A stretch of 12,959 bases of DNA, taken from an uncultured Bacilli bacterium. Lineage in GTDB: Bacteria; Bacillota_I; Bacilli_A; RF39; UBA660. How positions within the stretch are numbered: the stretch's first letter is position 1; every line of letters begins with the position of its first letter. The notes beneath the pieces were generated by a model. The model saw only the letters and a program-made list of their open reading frames with translations, made no database searches and was not told the DNA's origin. Positions 1 through 7,097 of the stretch are shown here, one piece after another. A program made the translations under genes and the position numbers. The DNA lies in assembly GCA_910578745.1 (NCBI GenBank), contig CAJTSN010000024.1, forward strand, positions 13,670 to 26,628, written 5' to 3'.

Positions 1-152
1 TTGATGATTTGATCAGCCTCTTCTTGTCCTTCTTTTTTATTTGCAAAAATGAGTTCAAAATAACCACCTGTGATATGAATATTCAATTCGGCAATATTTT
101 TTAAGGTAGTATAAGCCTCTTCTACCATTTGTTTTCTTTTTTCTTCTGTCAT
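1..152 (-). CDS. 5' end of an unrecognised protein gene (partial)
   Basis: This leftward reading frame opens with ATG at 152-150 and runs off the window edge with no stop in its first 50 codons. The start is supported by AAAGGAAA a few bases upstream on the minus strand. The visible N-terminus begins MTEEKRKQMVEEAYTTLKNI and continues through ELNIHITGGYFELIFANKKE. It is a charged helix followed by a short hydrophobic strand-like segment, with no signal peptide and no cysteines. I do not recognise the family. It is divergent from the HTH regulator at 273, and the 120-bp gap between them holds the regulator's promoter and a conserved upstream element, so the pair might share control. The reading frame is well supported; the function is unknown. 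Confidence 0.6.
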   Translation of the reverse strand, partial: MTEEKRKQMVEEAYTTLKNIAELNIHITGGYFELIFANKKEGQEEADQII

Positions 153-204
153 AAAGATTTCCTTTCTTATTTATAGGTTACATAATAAATCTAATATTTT
201 AAAA

Positions 205-249
205 TAGGCACAAAAGGTTGCTTATTTTCTTTTTCACTTTCTTTATAAT
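205..249 (+). promoter_or_regulatory. Promoter and conserved upstream element of HTH gene 1
   Basis: A perfect TATAAT lies at 244-249. TTGCTT at 218-223 is the best -35 candidate, but the spacer is 20 bp, longer than usual. The 23-bp element at 205-227 recurs in front of the second HTH gene and contains the small dyad AAG-GTTG-CTT. Conservation of the element with the regulator genes suggests an operator for autoregulation; this is inference. Confidence 0.5.
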
Positions 250-272
250 TTAAAATGTAGGAGAGTGATATT

Positions 273-554
273 TTGAAGCAAAATGCCGATTTTATTGAGG
301 ATGAAAACTTTAATGAAAATGTAAAAGCCATTATTTGCCAAAATATCAAAAGATATCGAAAAGAAAAAGGTGTACGTTTAATGGAACTAGCAGAAAAATT
401 AGATTTGTCTGTAAACCATTTAAAACGGATTGAATCTGAAAATGATAGAAATAATATCTCTTTGATTACTTTATATAAAATATCTATTCTTTTAGATGTT
501 CGTGTTGACAAATTTTTTGAAGAAGTTCAAAAGCCAGTTTCTTCAAAAAAGTAA
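273..554 (+). CDS. Xre/Cro-CI-type HTH regulator, copy 1
   Basis: This is a cytoplasmic 93-residue DNA-binding protein with a single Cro/CI-type helix-turn-helix. The domain spans about residues 18-82. It begins at ICQNIKRYRKEKG, has a first HTH helix around LMELAEKLDLS and recognition helix VNHLKRIESEND, and ends in the usual TLYKISILLDVRVDKFF segment. The start is TTG at 273, chosen because GGAG at 260-263 sits 9 bases upstream and the same arrangement is conserved in copy 2. No effector or sensor domain is present, so it resembles small prophage or stationary-phase regulators that act as dimers. It is followed by a weak terminator and then its paralogue at 769. The target genes are not visible; autoregulation through the shared upstream element is an inference. 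Confidence 0.9.
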   Translation: MKQNADFIEDENFNENVKAIICQNIKRYRKEKGVRLMELAEKLDLSVNHLKRIESENDRNNISLITLYKISILLDVRVDKFFEEVQKPVSSKK

Positions 555-560
555 TTTTTT

Positions 561-587
561 AGATAAAGAATTTTTCTTGTCTTTTTT
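561..587 (+). terminator. Weak intrinsic terminator after HTH gene 1
   Basis: AGATAAAGAA pairs with TTCTTGTCT across a TTT loop, with one bulged A and one G-U pair. Six T follow. The stem is A/U-rich, so it is probably leaky. Confidence 0.5.
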
Positions 588-701
588 ATTATATATAAAA
601 AAGAATAGGACATACTAATAGTAATTCGTTTTATTGTTTTCTTCTTTTCAAAGAGCCTATTTTTAAATATTCATTATAAGTATAACATAGATTTAAAAAG
701 T

Positions 702-746
702 TAGGCACAAAAGGTTGCTTATTTGCTTTTCATTTTTCTCTATAAT
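702..746 (+). promoter_or_regulatory. Promoter and conserved upstream element of HTH gene 2
   Basis: This is the duplicate of the element at 205-249. TTGCTT lies at 715-720 and TATAAT at 741-746, with the same 20-bp spacing. The intervening bases have partly diverged while both boxes and the upstream 23 bp are unchanged, which suggests they are under constraint. Confidence 0.5.
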
Positions 747-768
747 TTCTATACAGGAGAGTGATATT

Positions 769-1029
769 TTGAATACATCCCATTTTATAGAAGATATAGA
801 CTTTAAAGAAAATATAAAAGCTATTATTTGTCAAAATATAAAGAAATATCGAAAAGAAAAAGGGATACGTTTGATGGATTTGGCAGAACAATTAGATGTA
901 TCTGTCAATCATTTAAAGCGAATTGAAGCTAAAAATGATAGAAATAATATATCCCTGATGACTTTATATAAAATATCCATTCTCTTAGATGTTCGAATTG
1001 ATAAATTTTTTAAAATAGAAAAAAGTTAG
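769..1029 (+). CDS. Xre/Cro-CI-type HTH regulator, copy 2
   Basis: This 86-residue protein is a paralogue of the regulator at 273. From FIED onwards most residues are identical, and the recognition region SVNHLKRIE and the segment TLYKISILLDVR are shared. The two copies therefore probably recognise similar DNA. A longer frame is open from 715, but the start is set at TTG 769: AGGAG at 755-759 is 9 bases upstream, and the TTG context matches copy 1 base for base. The C-terminus is shorter (ending KIEKS) and lacks the serine/lysine tail of copy 1. Heterodimer formation or cross-regulation between copies is possible but not shown. The stop codon lies inside the terminator stem that follows. Confidence 0.9.
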   Translation: MNTSHFIEDIDFKENIKAIICQNIKKYRKEKGIRLMDLAEQLDVSVNHLKRIEAKNDRNNISLMTLYKISILLDVRIDKFFKIEKS

Positions 1030-1051
1030 AATCTCGGTTTAGAGATTTTTT
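1028..1051 (+). terminator. Intrinsic terminator after HTH gene 2
   Basis: AGAATCTC and GAGATTTT form an 8-bp stem with one G-U pair around the loop GGTTTA. The 3' arm runs into a stretch of T. It overlaps the stop codon of the preceding gene. Confidence 0.65.
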
Positions 1052-1053
1052 AT

Positions 1054-1081
1054 TTGTTTTTTTTAAGATCTACGATATAAT
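1054..1081 (+). promoter_or_regulatory. Sigma-A-type promoter for the DUF5131 gene
   Basis: TTGTTT (1054-1059) and a perfect TATAAT (1076-1081) are separated by 16 bp. The promoter lies just after the upstream terminator and about 70 bp before the DUF5131 start. The resulting leader includes the 15-codon ORF at 1110. Confidence 0.55.
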
Positions 1082-1109
1082 AGAGGAGAAACTTTGGAGA
1101 TAAAAAATA

Positions 1110-1157
1110 ATGAAAATAGAAAAAAGATATGTTTATGATTCGAAGGAGGAAAAATGA
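1110..1157 (+). CDS. Possible 15-codon leader ORF coupled to the DUF5131 gene
   Basis: An ATG at 1110 opens a short frame, MKIEKRYVYDSKEEK. Its TGA overlaps the ATG of the next gene as ATGA (1154-1157). GGAG at 1095-1098 lies about 11 bases upstream, an acceptable though distant ribosome site. The peptide is charged and has no recognisable motif. Such an overlap is typical of translational coupling, so the ORF may set the translation rate of the downstream gene rather than make a functional peptide. It could also be chance, because the frame is very short and the downstream gene has its own strong AAGGAGGA. Confidence 0.3.
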   Translation: MKIEKRYVYDSKEEK

Positions 1158-1876
1158 GAAAAGCTTTATGGAATCCATGGCATGGTTGTCATAAGTGTAG
1201 CCCAGGATGTCAAAACTGTTTCGTTTATTATTTTGATAAAAAACGTGATAGAGATACAAGAATTGTTACACGCTCAAAAACAAATTTTAATCTTCCTTTA
1301 AAAAAAGATAGACAAGGAAATTTTAAAATAAAAGAAAAAACAGAAGTGGCCACTTGTTTTACGTCTGATTTTTTTATAGAAGAAGCGGATGGTTGGAGAG
1401 AAGAAGCTTGGTCGGTGATAAAACAAAGACCTGATGTCGATTTTTTAATTTGTACGAAAAGAATTGAACGATTTTATTCTTGTATTCCTAAAGATTGGGA
1501 AGAGGGATATTCCAATGTGATTATAGCGACGACTTGTGAAAATCAAAAAATGGCGGATAAGAGGCTCCCTATTTTACTTTCGATTCCAGCCAAAAGGAAG
1601 TATATTTTAGCCTCTCCTCTTTTAGAAGATATTGATTTTAGTCCTTATTTAAAAGACGGGGACATTGACTTAATCTCTGTAGGGGGAGAGTCTTATGAGA
1701 ATGCACGTATATGTGACTTTGCTTGGGTAAAACATATTAAACAGACTTGTTTGCTATATGGCGTTTCCTTTGAATTTCATCAAACGGGTTCCCATTTTAG
1801 AGTGAATGGGAAAGTATATAATATAAAACATCGTGATGAGTATAGGCAAGCAAAACGTGGAATGAAATATCTTTAG
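1154..1876 (+). CDS. DUF5131 / phage Gp37-Gp68-like radical-SAM-type protein
   Basis: This 240-residue protein matches the DUF5131 (Gp37/Gp68) family. The N-terminus has the family signature WNPWHGC (6-12), then C15, C19 and C22, spaced CxxxCxxC as in radical-SAM enzymes that bind a 4Fe-4S cluster. Later family landmarks are DFLICTKRIERF (96-107), IATTCEN (124-130), GGES (177-180) and CDFAWVKHI (187-195). The biochemical role of the family is not established; iron-sulphur and SAM chemistry is inferred from the cysteine spacing. In many genomes and phages relatives sit beside a 'three-Cys-motif partner' gene, but no such partner is visible here. The start is ATG 1154, with AAGGAGGA at 1143-1150. 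The gene appears monocistronic and is a likely mobile or phage-derived accessory gene. Confidence 0.85.
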   Translation: MRKALWNPWHGCHKCSPGCQNCFVYYFDKKRDRDTRIVTRSKTNFNLPLKKDRQGNFKIKEKTEVATCFTSDFFIEEADGWREEAWSVIKQRPDVDFLICTKRIERFYSCIPKDWEEGYSNVIIATTCENQKMADKRLPILLSIPAKRKYILASPLLEDIDFSPYLKDGDIDLISVGGESYENARICDFAWVKHIKQTCLLYGVSFEFHQTGSHFRVNGKVYNIKHRDEYRQAKRGMKYL

Positions 1877-2305
1877 AAAAAGGGAAGGTTCGTCATTTTT
1901 CTTTTGTAAACTCTGTTAAAGGATAAAAATTTTATTTTAACTTTAAGTCTTTGTCATCTTTAAATAAAACAGTAGTACATTTTTCTGTATCTTTCAAAAT
2001 GATTTTCTTTACTTGTTTATCCTTATACTTCTTAAAAGCAAATTAAAATCTTTTGTCATTTGTATTATAATTTCTTACCAATAACGATTCCTCTTTTTAT
2101 ATAAATGTTTATAGAATTTATCTTTGTTCAAACATTGGGTGTAGAGGATATATAAAATAGAGTATTTCTTAAATAAAATGTATTCAGATTATGACTGTAT
2201 TTACTCTAAATAAAAGCTAGGAAAATTTAGACAATAAGATTTATAAAAATTCAGTAGAGCTCTATAAAAAATCTACAATTCCTTATTTTTATAACAAAAG
2301 GACTA
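1877..2305. other. Long non-coding interval
   Basis: About 430 bp of very AT-rich sequence lies between the DUF5131 gene and the Bce module promoter. I see no convincing intact gene, tRNA or strong terminator. A short GAAAAA/TTTTTC pairing right after the DUF5131 stop is too weak to call. A 10-bp palindrome TAGAGCTCTA lies at 2255-2264. The only coding-like trace is the minus-strand remnant listed at 1932-2059. Confidence 0.5.
1932..2059 (-). pseudogene. Possible decayed small gene
   Basis: On the minus strand an ATG at 2059-2057 reads MTKDFNLL. After a shift of frame near 2041 the sequence continues as FKKYKDKQVKKIILKDTEKC and TTVLFKDDKDLKLK, then stops at 1934-1932. The composition and alternation of this tail look coding, and it vaguely resembles small phage-type proteins with a TTVVFFKDG-like segment. 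There is no ribosome site in front of the ATG. This could easily be chance in AT-rich DNA. Confidence 0.2.
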
Positions 2306-2335
2306 TTGACAAAAAGGATACAAAGGGAGAATAAT
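2306..2335 (+). promoter_or_regulatory. Sigma-A-type promoter of the Bce module
   Basis: A perfect -35 TTGACA (2306-2311) is followed after 18 bp by AATAAT (2330-2335). This leaves a leader of about 90 nt before the response-regulator start at 2432. No TTACA-N4-TGTAA box is seen here, so the two-component genes are probably transcribed constitutively, unlike the transporter genes downstream. Confidence 0.6.
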
Positions 2336-2431
2336 GTAGAAGAGAATCCTTTTATTTAGTGCTGGAATTAGATAAGAGAAAATAGTTTAAATGGTTCATT
2401 TTTTATGATCAAGAAAGGAAGAATAGTTAGA

Positions 2432-3106
2432 ATGAAGAAAATAGTCATTGTAGAGGACGATCAAGGAATTTGTGATGAATTGACGCAGCTTTTAAAAAAT
2501 GCTGGTTATGTTCCTTATGTTTTAAAAAATTTTAAGGAAGCCAAAAAAGAAATTTTAGAACAAAAACCAGATTTGGTTTTACTTGATATCCATATTCCTT
2601 ATATGAATGGGCAAATGCTTTTACAAAGTCTACGAAAAGAGTCCAATATACCCATTATCATGGTTACAAGCCAAAATACAGAATGTGATGAGTTATTATC
2701 TATGAGTTATGGGGCCGATGATTATATTACAAAACCTTATCATCCTACTATTTTACTTTTACGAATTGCCTCTGTTTTAAAACGAATGGGAAAAGAACTA
2801 TTTCATTATAAGGATTTAAACATTGATATGCAAAGAGGAATACTACAAAGGGAGGAAAAAGAAATTGTTTTGACAAAAAATGAGATGATTATTTTTCATT
2901 ATCTTTTAAGTCATCAAAACCAGATGGTTACACGTGATGAATTAATGACGGCTCTATGGAATAATAGTGAATATATTAATGACAATGCTTTAACGGTGAA
3001 TATTAGTCGTTTAAGACAAAAATTAAAAGAGGTGGGATATGAAAATGCCATTGAAACAAGAAAGAAAATTGGGTATATTTTAGTATGCGATTCGGAAAGT
3101 ATTTAA
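2432..3106 (+). CDS. bceR: BceR-type response regulator (OmpR family)
   Basis: This 224-residue regulator is the output half of a peptide-antibiotic stress system. The receiver domain (about 1-115) has the acidic pocket E8-D9-D10, phosphoacceptor D52 in LLLDIHIPYMNG, the switch T79 and K101 in YITKPY. A C-terminal OmpR-type winged helix (about 125-220) contains TKNEMIIFHYLL, VTRDELMTALW and a recognition segment near NALTVNISRLRQKL. The frame is open from 2405, but ATG 2432 is chosen because AAAGGAAG (2414-2421) precedes it by 10 bases and the protein then begins MKKIVIVEDD like its relatives. The 3' end overlaps the kinase gene by 22 bp. Its probable binding site is the palindrome at 4101-4126. 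The exact paralogue type (Bce, Psd, Vra or other) cannot be fixed here. Confidence 0.93.
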   Translation: MKKIVIVEDDQGICDELTQLLKNAGYVPYVLKNFKEAKKEILEQKPDLVLLDIHIPYMNGQMLLQSLRKESNIPIIMVTSQNTECDELLSMSYGADDYITKPYHPTILLLRIASVLKRMGKELFHYKDLNIDMQRGILQREEKEIVLTKNEMIIFHYLLSHQNQMVTRDELMTALWNNSEYINDNALTVNISRLRQKLKEVGYENAIETRKKIGYILVCDSESI

Positions 3107-4101
3107 AAGATAAAATATCGATTTTTCTCGCCTCTGTTTTTTTTCTTCTTTCCCTCTTTCTTTTTTTCTTCGCCTTTAAAGTAGAAGCCGATCTTTTTTT
3201 TGTAACCTTGTTTTTATTTCTTCTTTTTCTTACGTTTTGTTTTACTGTGGAATATATAAAAAAGAAATCCTTCTATGATGAGCTTTATCAAAAAGTAGAA
3301 TCTCTAGATAAAGCCTATCTTATTTTAGAAATGATCGAAAAACCCAGCTTTTATGAAGGAGAACTTTTGTACCAAGTTCTTTACACAATCAATAAATCTA
3401 TGAATGAAAATGTACAATCCCACGAAGAGAAAATGCTTTCTTTTAAGGAATATATAGAGATGTGGATCCATGAAGTAAAAATACCAATTTCTAGCTTACT
3501 TTTAAGATTTCATAATCAAAAAACGAAACTGGATAAAAGATGTATAGAAGAACTGAAGAAAATAGAAGACGCCGTAGAACAAGTGTTATATTATGAAAGA
3601 AGTGAAAATGCCACAAAGGATTATTTAATTAAAAAAGTACCACTCGATAAAGTGATTAAGTCTGTAGCTTTAAAAAATAAAGATTATCTACTTGAAAATA
3701 AGATGAATTTGTATGTTTCAAATGTACAATTTCAGGTGTATACTGACTCAAAATGGTTAGAATTTATTTTAAATCAAATTGTAAATAATAGTATAAAATA
3801 TCGAAGAGAAGGGATAGACTCTTATATTCAGATTGAGGCAAAAGAAGAAAAAGATGAGATTACGTTAGTCATTTTTGATAATGGAATTGGTATTTTAGAG
3901 AGTGATATTTCTCAAGTGTTTAATCAATCGTTTACTGGATATAATGGAAGGATGAGACAAAAGGCAACTGGAATGGGATTATTTATTGCCAAAAGAATGT
4001 GTAAAAATTTAGGACATACGATTACGATTGAATCAAAGGTAAATGAGTATACGAAAGTCTATATTACATTTTCAAAAAATAAGTTTTATGAAGTGGTATA
4101 A
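3085..4101 (+). CDS. bceS: BceS-type intramembrane-sensing histidine kinase
   Basis: This 338-residue kinase has two N-terminal membrane helices (about 11-31 and 36-55) joined by only a few residues (KVEAD). That is the hallmark of intramembrane-sensing kinases, which read the state of a partner BceAB transporter and not the ligand itself. The phosphorylated histidine is H129 in EMWIHEVKIPISSL, the form typical of BceS relatives. The ATPase domain shows the N box (NQIVNNSIKY, 230-239), G1 box DNGIGI (265-270) and G2 box TGMGLF (295-300). The start ATG 3085 lies inside the regulator gene with no strong ribosome site, so translation is probably coupled. The stop overlaps the first base of the palindromic operator. 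The expected phosphotransfer partner is the regulator at 2432. Confidence 0.93.
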   Translation: MRFGKYLKDKISIFLASVFFLLSLFLFFFAFKVEADLFFVTLFLFLLFLTFCFTVEYIKKKSFYDELYQKVESLDKAYLILEMIEKPSFYEGELLYQVLYTINKSMNENVQSHEEKMLSFKEYIEMWIHEVKIPISSLLLRFHNQKTKLDKRCIEELKKIEDAVEQVLYYERSENATKDYLIKKVPLDKVIKSVALKNKDYLLENKMNLYVSNVQFQVYTDSKWLEFILNQIVNNSIKYRREGIDSYIQIEAKEEKDEITLVIFDNGIGILESDISQVFNQSFTGYNGRMRQKATGMGLFIAKRMCKNLGHTITIESKVNEYTKVYITFSKNKFYEVV

Positions 4102-4133
4102 GAATCTTACAAAATTGTAAGATTCTGTAAGAT
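4101..4133 (+). promoter_or_regulatory. BceR-type operator: perfect 26-bp palindrome plus extra half-site
   Basis: Positions 4101-4126 form a perfect inverted repeat. The left arm AGAATCTTACAA is mirrored by TTGTAAGATTCT around a central AA. It contains TTACA-N4-TGTAA (4107-4120), the motif I recall as the binding consensus of BceR-like regulators. The half-site GTAAGAT recurs at 4127-4133, exactly 10 bp after 4117-4123, one helical turn on. No T-run follows, so it is not a terminator. Its place just before bceA indicates separate induction of the transporter genes. A weak promoter downstream could be GCGACA (4141-4146) with TATTCT (4164-4169). Confidence 0.75.
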
Positions 4134-4192
4134 AAAACAAGCGACAATTGGCTTTTTTTTTCTTATTCTATTTAGTGAAGGAGGAAATGACA

Positions 4193-4960
4193 ATGGAAAA
4201 AATTTTACGAGTTGAGAAAATTGAAAAATATTATGGAAATAAATCGTCACTTACAAAAGCGATTCATTCCATTTCATTTGAAGTTGAAAAGGGTGAATTT
4301 GTTGCGATTATGGGGGCGAGCGGTTCTGGAAAAACGACCTTATTAAATGTGATTTCAACGATTGATCGGGTAACTTCAGGACATATTTATGTTGGAAATA
4401 TTGATATTACAAAATTAAGAGGAAATGATTTAAACAAATTTCGAAGAGAAGAGCTTGGTTTTATCTTTCAAGATTTTAATTTGTTAGATACACTTACTGC
4501 TTATGAAAATATTGCTTTATCTCTTTCGATTCAAAACGTAAAAGAAAAAGAAATCGCAAGAAGAATAAAAGAGGTTGCACATCATTTGGATATTCAAGAT
4601 GTCTTAGATAAATATCCTTATCAAATGAGTGGAGGACAAAAGCAAAGAGTGGCTTCTGCTAGGGCCATTATTACTCGTCCAAAACTTGTACTTGCCGATG
4701 AACCTACAGGTGCCTTAGATTCGAGAGCAGCACGATTATTGTTAGAACGTTTCAATGCCTTGAATCAGGATTTAGATACAACAATTTTGATGGTGACGCA
4801 TGATGCTTTTACAGCAAGTTATGCTAGTCGAGTTTTATTTATTAAGGATGGAGAAGTTTTTAATGAGATTCATAAAGGAGAATCTTCAAGAAAAGAGTTT
4901 TTTGACCAGATCATTGAGGTAGTAACCTTGCTTGGAGGCGATTTAAATGACACTCTTTAA
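4193..4960 (+). CDS. bceA: BceA-type ABC transporter ATPase
   Basis: This 255-residue nucleotide-binding subunit belongs to the MacB/BceA type and powers removal or release of antimicrobial peptides at the membrane. Walker A is GASGSGKT (41-48), the Q-loop glutamine is in FIFQDF (Q93), the signature is MSGGQKQR (145-152), Walker B is LVLADEP with E170, and the switch histidine is H203 in MVTHD. The usual LSGGQ is MSGGQ here, a common variant. The start is ATG 4193: GGAGG at 4180-4184 is 8 bases upstream of it but only 2 bases from the ATG at 4187. The gene overlaps the permease gene by 14 bp and is preceded by the palindromic operator. It also contributes to signalling, since these transporters act as the sensor for the kinase. 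Confidence 0.95.
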   Translation: MEKILRVEKIEKYYGNKSSLTKAIHSISFEVEKGEFVAIMGASGSGKTTLLNVISTIDRVTSGHIYVGNIDITKLRGNDLNKFRREELGFIFQDFNLLDTLTAYENIALSLSIQNVKEKEIARRIKEVAHHLDIQDVLDKYPYQMSGGQKQRVASARAIITRPKLVLADEPTGALDSRAARLLLERFNALNQDLDTTILMVTHDAFTASYASRVLFIKDGEVFNEIHKGESSRKEFFDQIIEVVTLLGGDLNDTL

Positions 4961-7013
4961 GCTATCCATTCAAAATATTAAAAAAAGTTTCAAAGATTAT
5001 GCCATTTACTTTTTTACCTTAATTTTAGGTGTTGCTATTTTTTATGTCTTTAATGCTTTAGATAGTCAAACGGTTATGATGAATGTGTCTTCTAATACAA
5101 AAGAAATCATCAAACTTATGACCAATATTTTAGCCGGAGTTAGTGTTTTTGTATCCTTTATATTAGGTTTTTTGATTATTTATGCTTCTTCGTTTTTAAT
5201 TAAAAGGAGAAAAAAAGAGTTTGGTATTTATTTGACACTAGGAATGAGTAAACGTAAAATAGCAGGGATTCTCTTTTTGGAAACCGTATGTATTGGAATT
5301 TTATCTTTAGGAATTGGTTTAATTTTAGGAATCTTTCTATCTCAATTTATGAGTGTGCTTGTTGCAAATATGTTTGAAGCCGATTTGACAAAGTTTACTT
5401 TTGTATTTTCAAGTACAGCTTGTATAAAAACGATGCTTTATTTTGGAATTATGTATGTTCTAGTTATGATTTTTAATACAATAAATATTAGTAAGTGTAA
5501 ATTGATTGATTTATTACATGCAAATAAAAAAACAGAAAAAATGAAATTAAAAAATCCAATGCTTTGTATGTTTCTTTTTTTCCTTTCTAGTTTTATACTT
5601 GGATATGCTTATTATAAGGTAACAGGAGGACTAGAACAAATGCAAGAGGTTACAGAGATATTTGTTCCTATTCTTCTAGGCGTTTTATCGACTTTCTTTC
5701 TTTTTTGGTCATTAGCAGGCTTATTACTTAAAATGGCAAAGAAGAAAAAGAAAACCTATTATAAGGGACTTAATTCTTTTATCTTAAAACAGGTCAGTAG
5801 TAAGATCAATACCACTGTATTTTCTATGACGGTTATTTGTTTGATGTTATTTATTACCATATGTGTTTTATCCTCTGCTTTATCGATTAAAAATTCAATG
5901 ACTTCTCATTTAAAGACATTTTCCCCAATTGATGTAGAAATTACGAAGCCACTGGATTTAACTGAAAAAAGAGTCAATGACTCTTGGCAATATAAAGAAG
6001 AGATGATCGAAGATTCTAAGATTTCAATTCGGGAAAGTCTACATAAAATGGACTTTGATGTGGATACTTATTTTACGGATATTGTTTCTTTTCATACATA
6101 TCAAATTGATTCGATTTTATTAAAAGATACAATTGGAACTTATTATGAAGAGGCGAAAGAGAAATATCCTTACTTACGTTATGAATCAAAAGAAGAATTT
6201 ATAAAGGTAAGCGATTATAATCAAGTAGCTAGATTACTTGGTTTAGAAGAAATTTCTTTGAAAGAAAATGAGTATGTAATTGTAGCCAATTATGATGGTT
6301 GGATTCCAATTCGAAATGAGGGACTAAAAAAAGGGACTCCAGTTACACTTTTGAATCGAACGTATTATCCAAAGAATACAGAATGTATAGATGGTTTTAT
6401 TGAAATAAGTAATAATGCAATCAATATGGGACTATTTGTCGTTCCTGATGATGCAGTAAATGAAACGATACGTGCGAAAGAATATTTACTTGGAAACTAT
6501 AAAAAGCAAACGGAAGAAGGAAAAAAGAAAATAGAAGCCCTATTTTTAAATATTGAAAAGCATCCTTATGCTAAAGAAGCAAGTATAGAAGTGACAACAA
6601 AGATTTATCTTTATGAAGCAAGTGTTGGTCTTGGAGCTATGGTTACTTTTATAGGTTTATATTTAGGAATTATCTTTTTAATGAGTAGTGCAGCCATTCT
6701 TGCCTTGAAAGAATTATCAGAAAGTAGTGACAATAAAGAACGCTATTCTATGCTTCGTAAAATAGGAGCGGATGAAAAATTAATTGAAAAAGCTTTATTT
6801 AGACAAATTGCTATCTTTTTCTTATTCCCATTATTGCTCGCTATGATTCATTCTATTTTTGGTATTCTATTTTGTAACTCTATTTTAGAAACATTTGGAA
6901 ATGAGAAATTATTAGAATCCATTTTGATGACAGCTTTCTTTTTGATTTTGCTTTATGGTGGTTATTTTATATTGACTTATTTATGTAGTAAAAATATTAT
7001 TCGAGAAAAATAA
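4947..7013 (+). CDS. bceB: BceB-type ABC transporter permease with large extracellular domain
   Basis: This 688-residue permease fits the BceB family (roughly 620-680 residues). It has an N-terminal helix (about 18-36), an FtsX-like helix set from about 58 to 180 including the charged loop SSFLIKRRKKEFGIYLTLGMS, and further helices near 205-222, 236-262 and 290-314. A soluble extracellular region of roughly 240 residues follows (about 318-555), and then three C-terminal helices. The large outer domain is the family's ligand-recognition and specificity region. GGAGG at 4934-4938 lies 8 bases before ATG 4947. With BceA it would confer resistance to a cell-wall-targeting peptide (bacitracin-like, lantibiotic or defensin-type; the substrate cannot be deduced) and signal to the kinase. 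A strong terminator ends the operon. Confidence 0.94.
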   Translation: MTLFKLSIQNIKKSFKDYAIYFFTLILGVAIFYVFNALDSQTVMMNVSSNTKEIIKLMTNILAGVSVFVSFILGFLIIYASSFLIKRRKKEFGIYLTLGMSKRKIAGILFLETVCIGILSLGIGLILGIFLSQFMSVLVANMFEADLTKFTFVFSSTACIKTMLYFGIMYVLVMIFNTINISKCKLIDLLHANKKTEKMKLKNPMLCMFLFFLSSFILGYAYYKVTGGLEQMQEVTEIFVPILLGVLSTFFLFWSLAGLLLKMAKKKKKTYYKGLNSFILKQVSSKINTTVFSMTVICLMLFITICVLSSALSIKNSMTSHLKTFSPIDVEITKPLDLTEKRVNDSWQYKEEMIEDSKISIRESLHKMDFDVDTYFTDIVSFHTYQIDSILLKDTIGTYYEEAKEKYPYLRYESKEEFIKVSDYNQVARLLGLEEISLKENEYVIVANYDGWIPIRNEGLKKGTPVTLLNRTYYPKNTECIDGFIEISNNAINMGLFVVPDDAVNETIRAKEYLLGNYKKQTEEGKKKIEALFLNIEKHPYAKEASIEVTTKIYLYEASVGLGAMVTFIGLYLGIIFLMSSAAILALKELSESSDNKERYSMLRKIGADEKLIEKALFRQIAIFFLFPLLLAMIHSIFGILFCNSILETFGNEKLLESILMTAFFLILLYGGYFILTYLCSKNIIREK

Positions 7014-7018
7014 GGATT

Positions 7019-7051
7019 AAAAAGAATTTGGATATAACCGAATTCTTTTTT
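7019..7051 (+). terminator. Strong intrinsic terminator of the Bce operon
   Basis: AAAAAGAATTTGG pairs with CCGAATTCTTTTT (13 bp, one G-U) around the loop ATATAA and ends in a T-run. It starts 6 bases after the permease stop. The A-run on the left arm could also make it work on the other strand. Confidence 0.9.
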
Positions 7052-7097
7052 GTAGTGAAAAGGGGCTTCTATTTTATACAAAAATAAAACGGTTTCA

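Larger units (their letters stand above)
205..1029 (+). repeat. Tandem duplication of an HTH gene with its promoter
   Basis: Two copies of one unit lie about 496 bp apart, at 205-554 and 702-1029. Each begins with the same 23-bp sequence (205-227 and 702-724, core GGCACAAAAGGTTGCTTATT). Each continues through a pyrimidine-rich stretch to TATAAT and then to an identical ribosome-site/start block (AGGAGAGTGATATTTTG). The encoded proteins remain highly similar. The copies diverge at both protein termini and in the 3' flanks. This is an old gene duplication that kept its control region, not a recent exact repeat. Confidence 0.85.

Noticed and set aside
715..768. Extended N-terminus for HTH copy 2
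   Set aside because: The region is the duplicated promoter containing TATAAT and the ribosome site, and the TTG at 769 matches copy 1.
2405..2431. Upstream ATG at 2405 as the response-regulator start
   Set aside because: Relatives begin at MKKIVIVEDD, and AAAGGAAG is correctly spaced for 2432.
4101..4126. Palindrome read as a transcription terminator between kinase and transporter genes
   Set aside because: No T-run follows the hairpin, its symmetry is nearly continuous through the centre, and it contains a BceR-type box, so an operator fits better.
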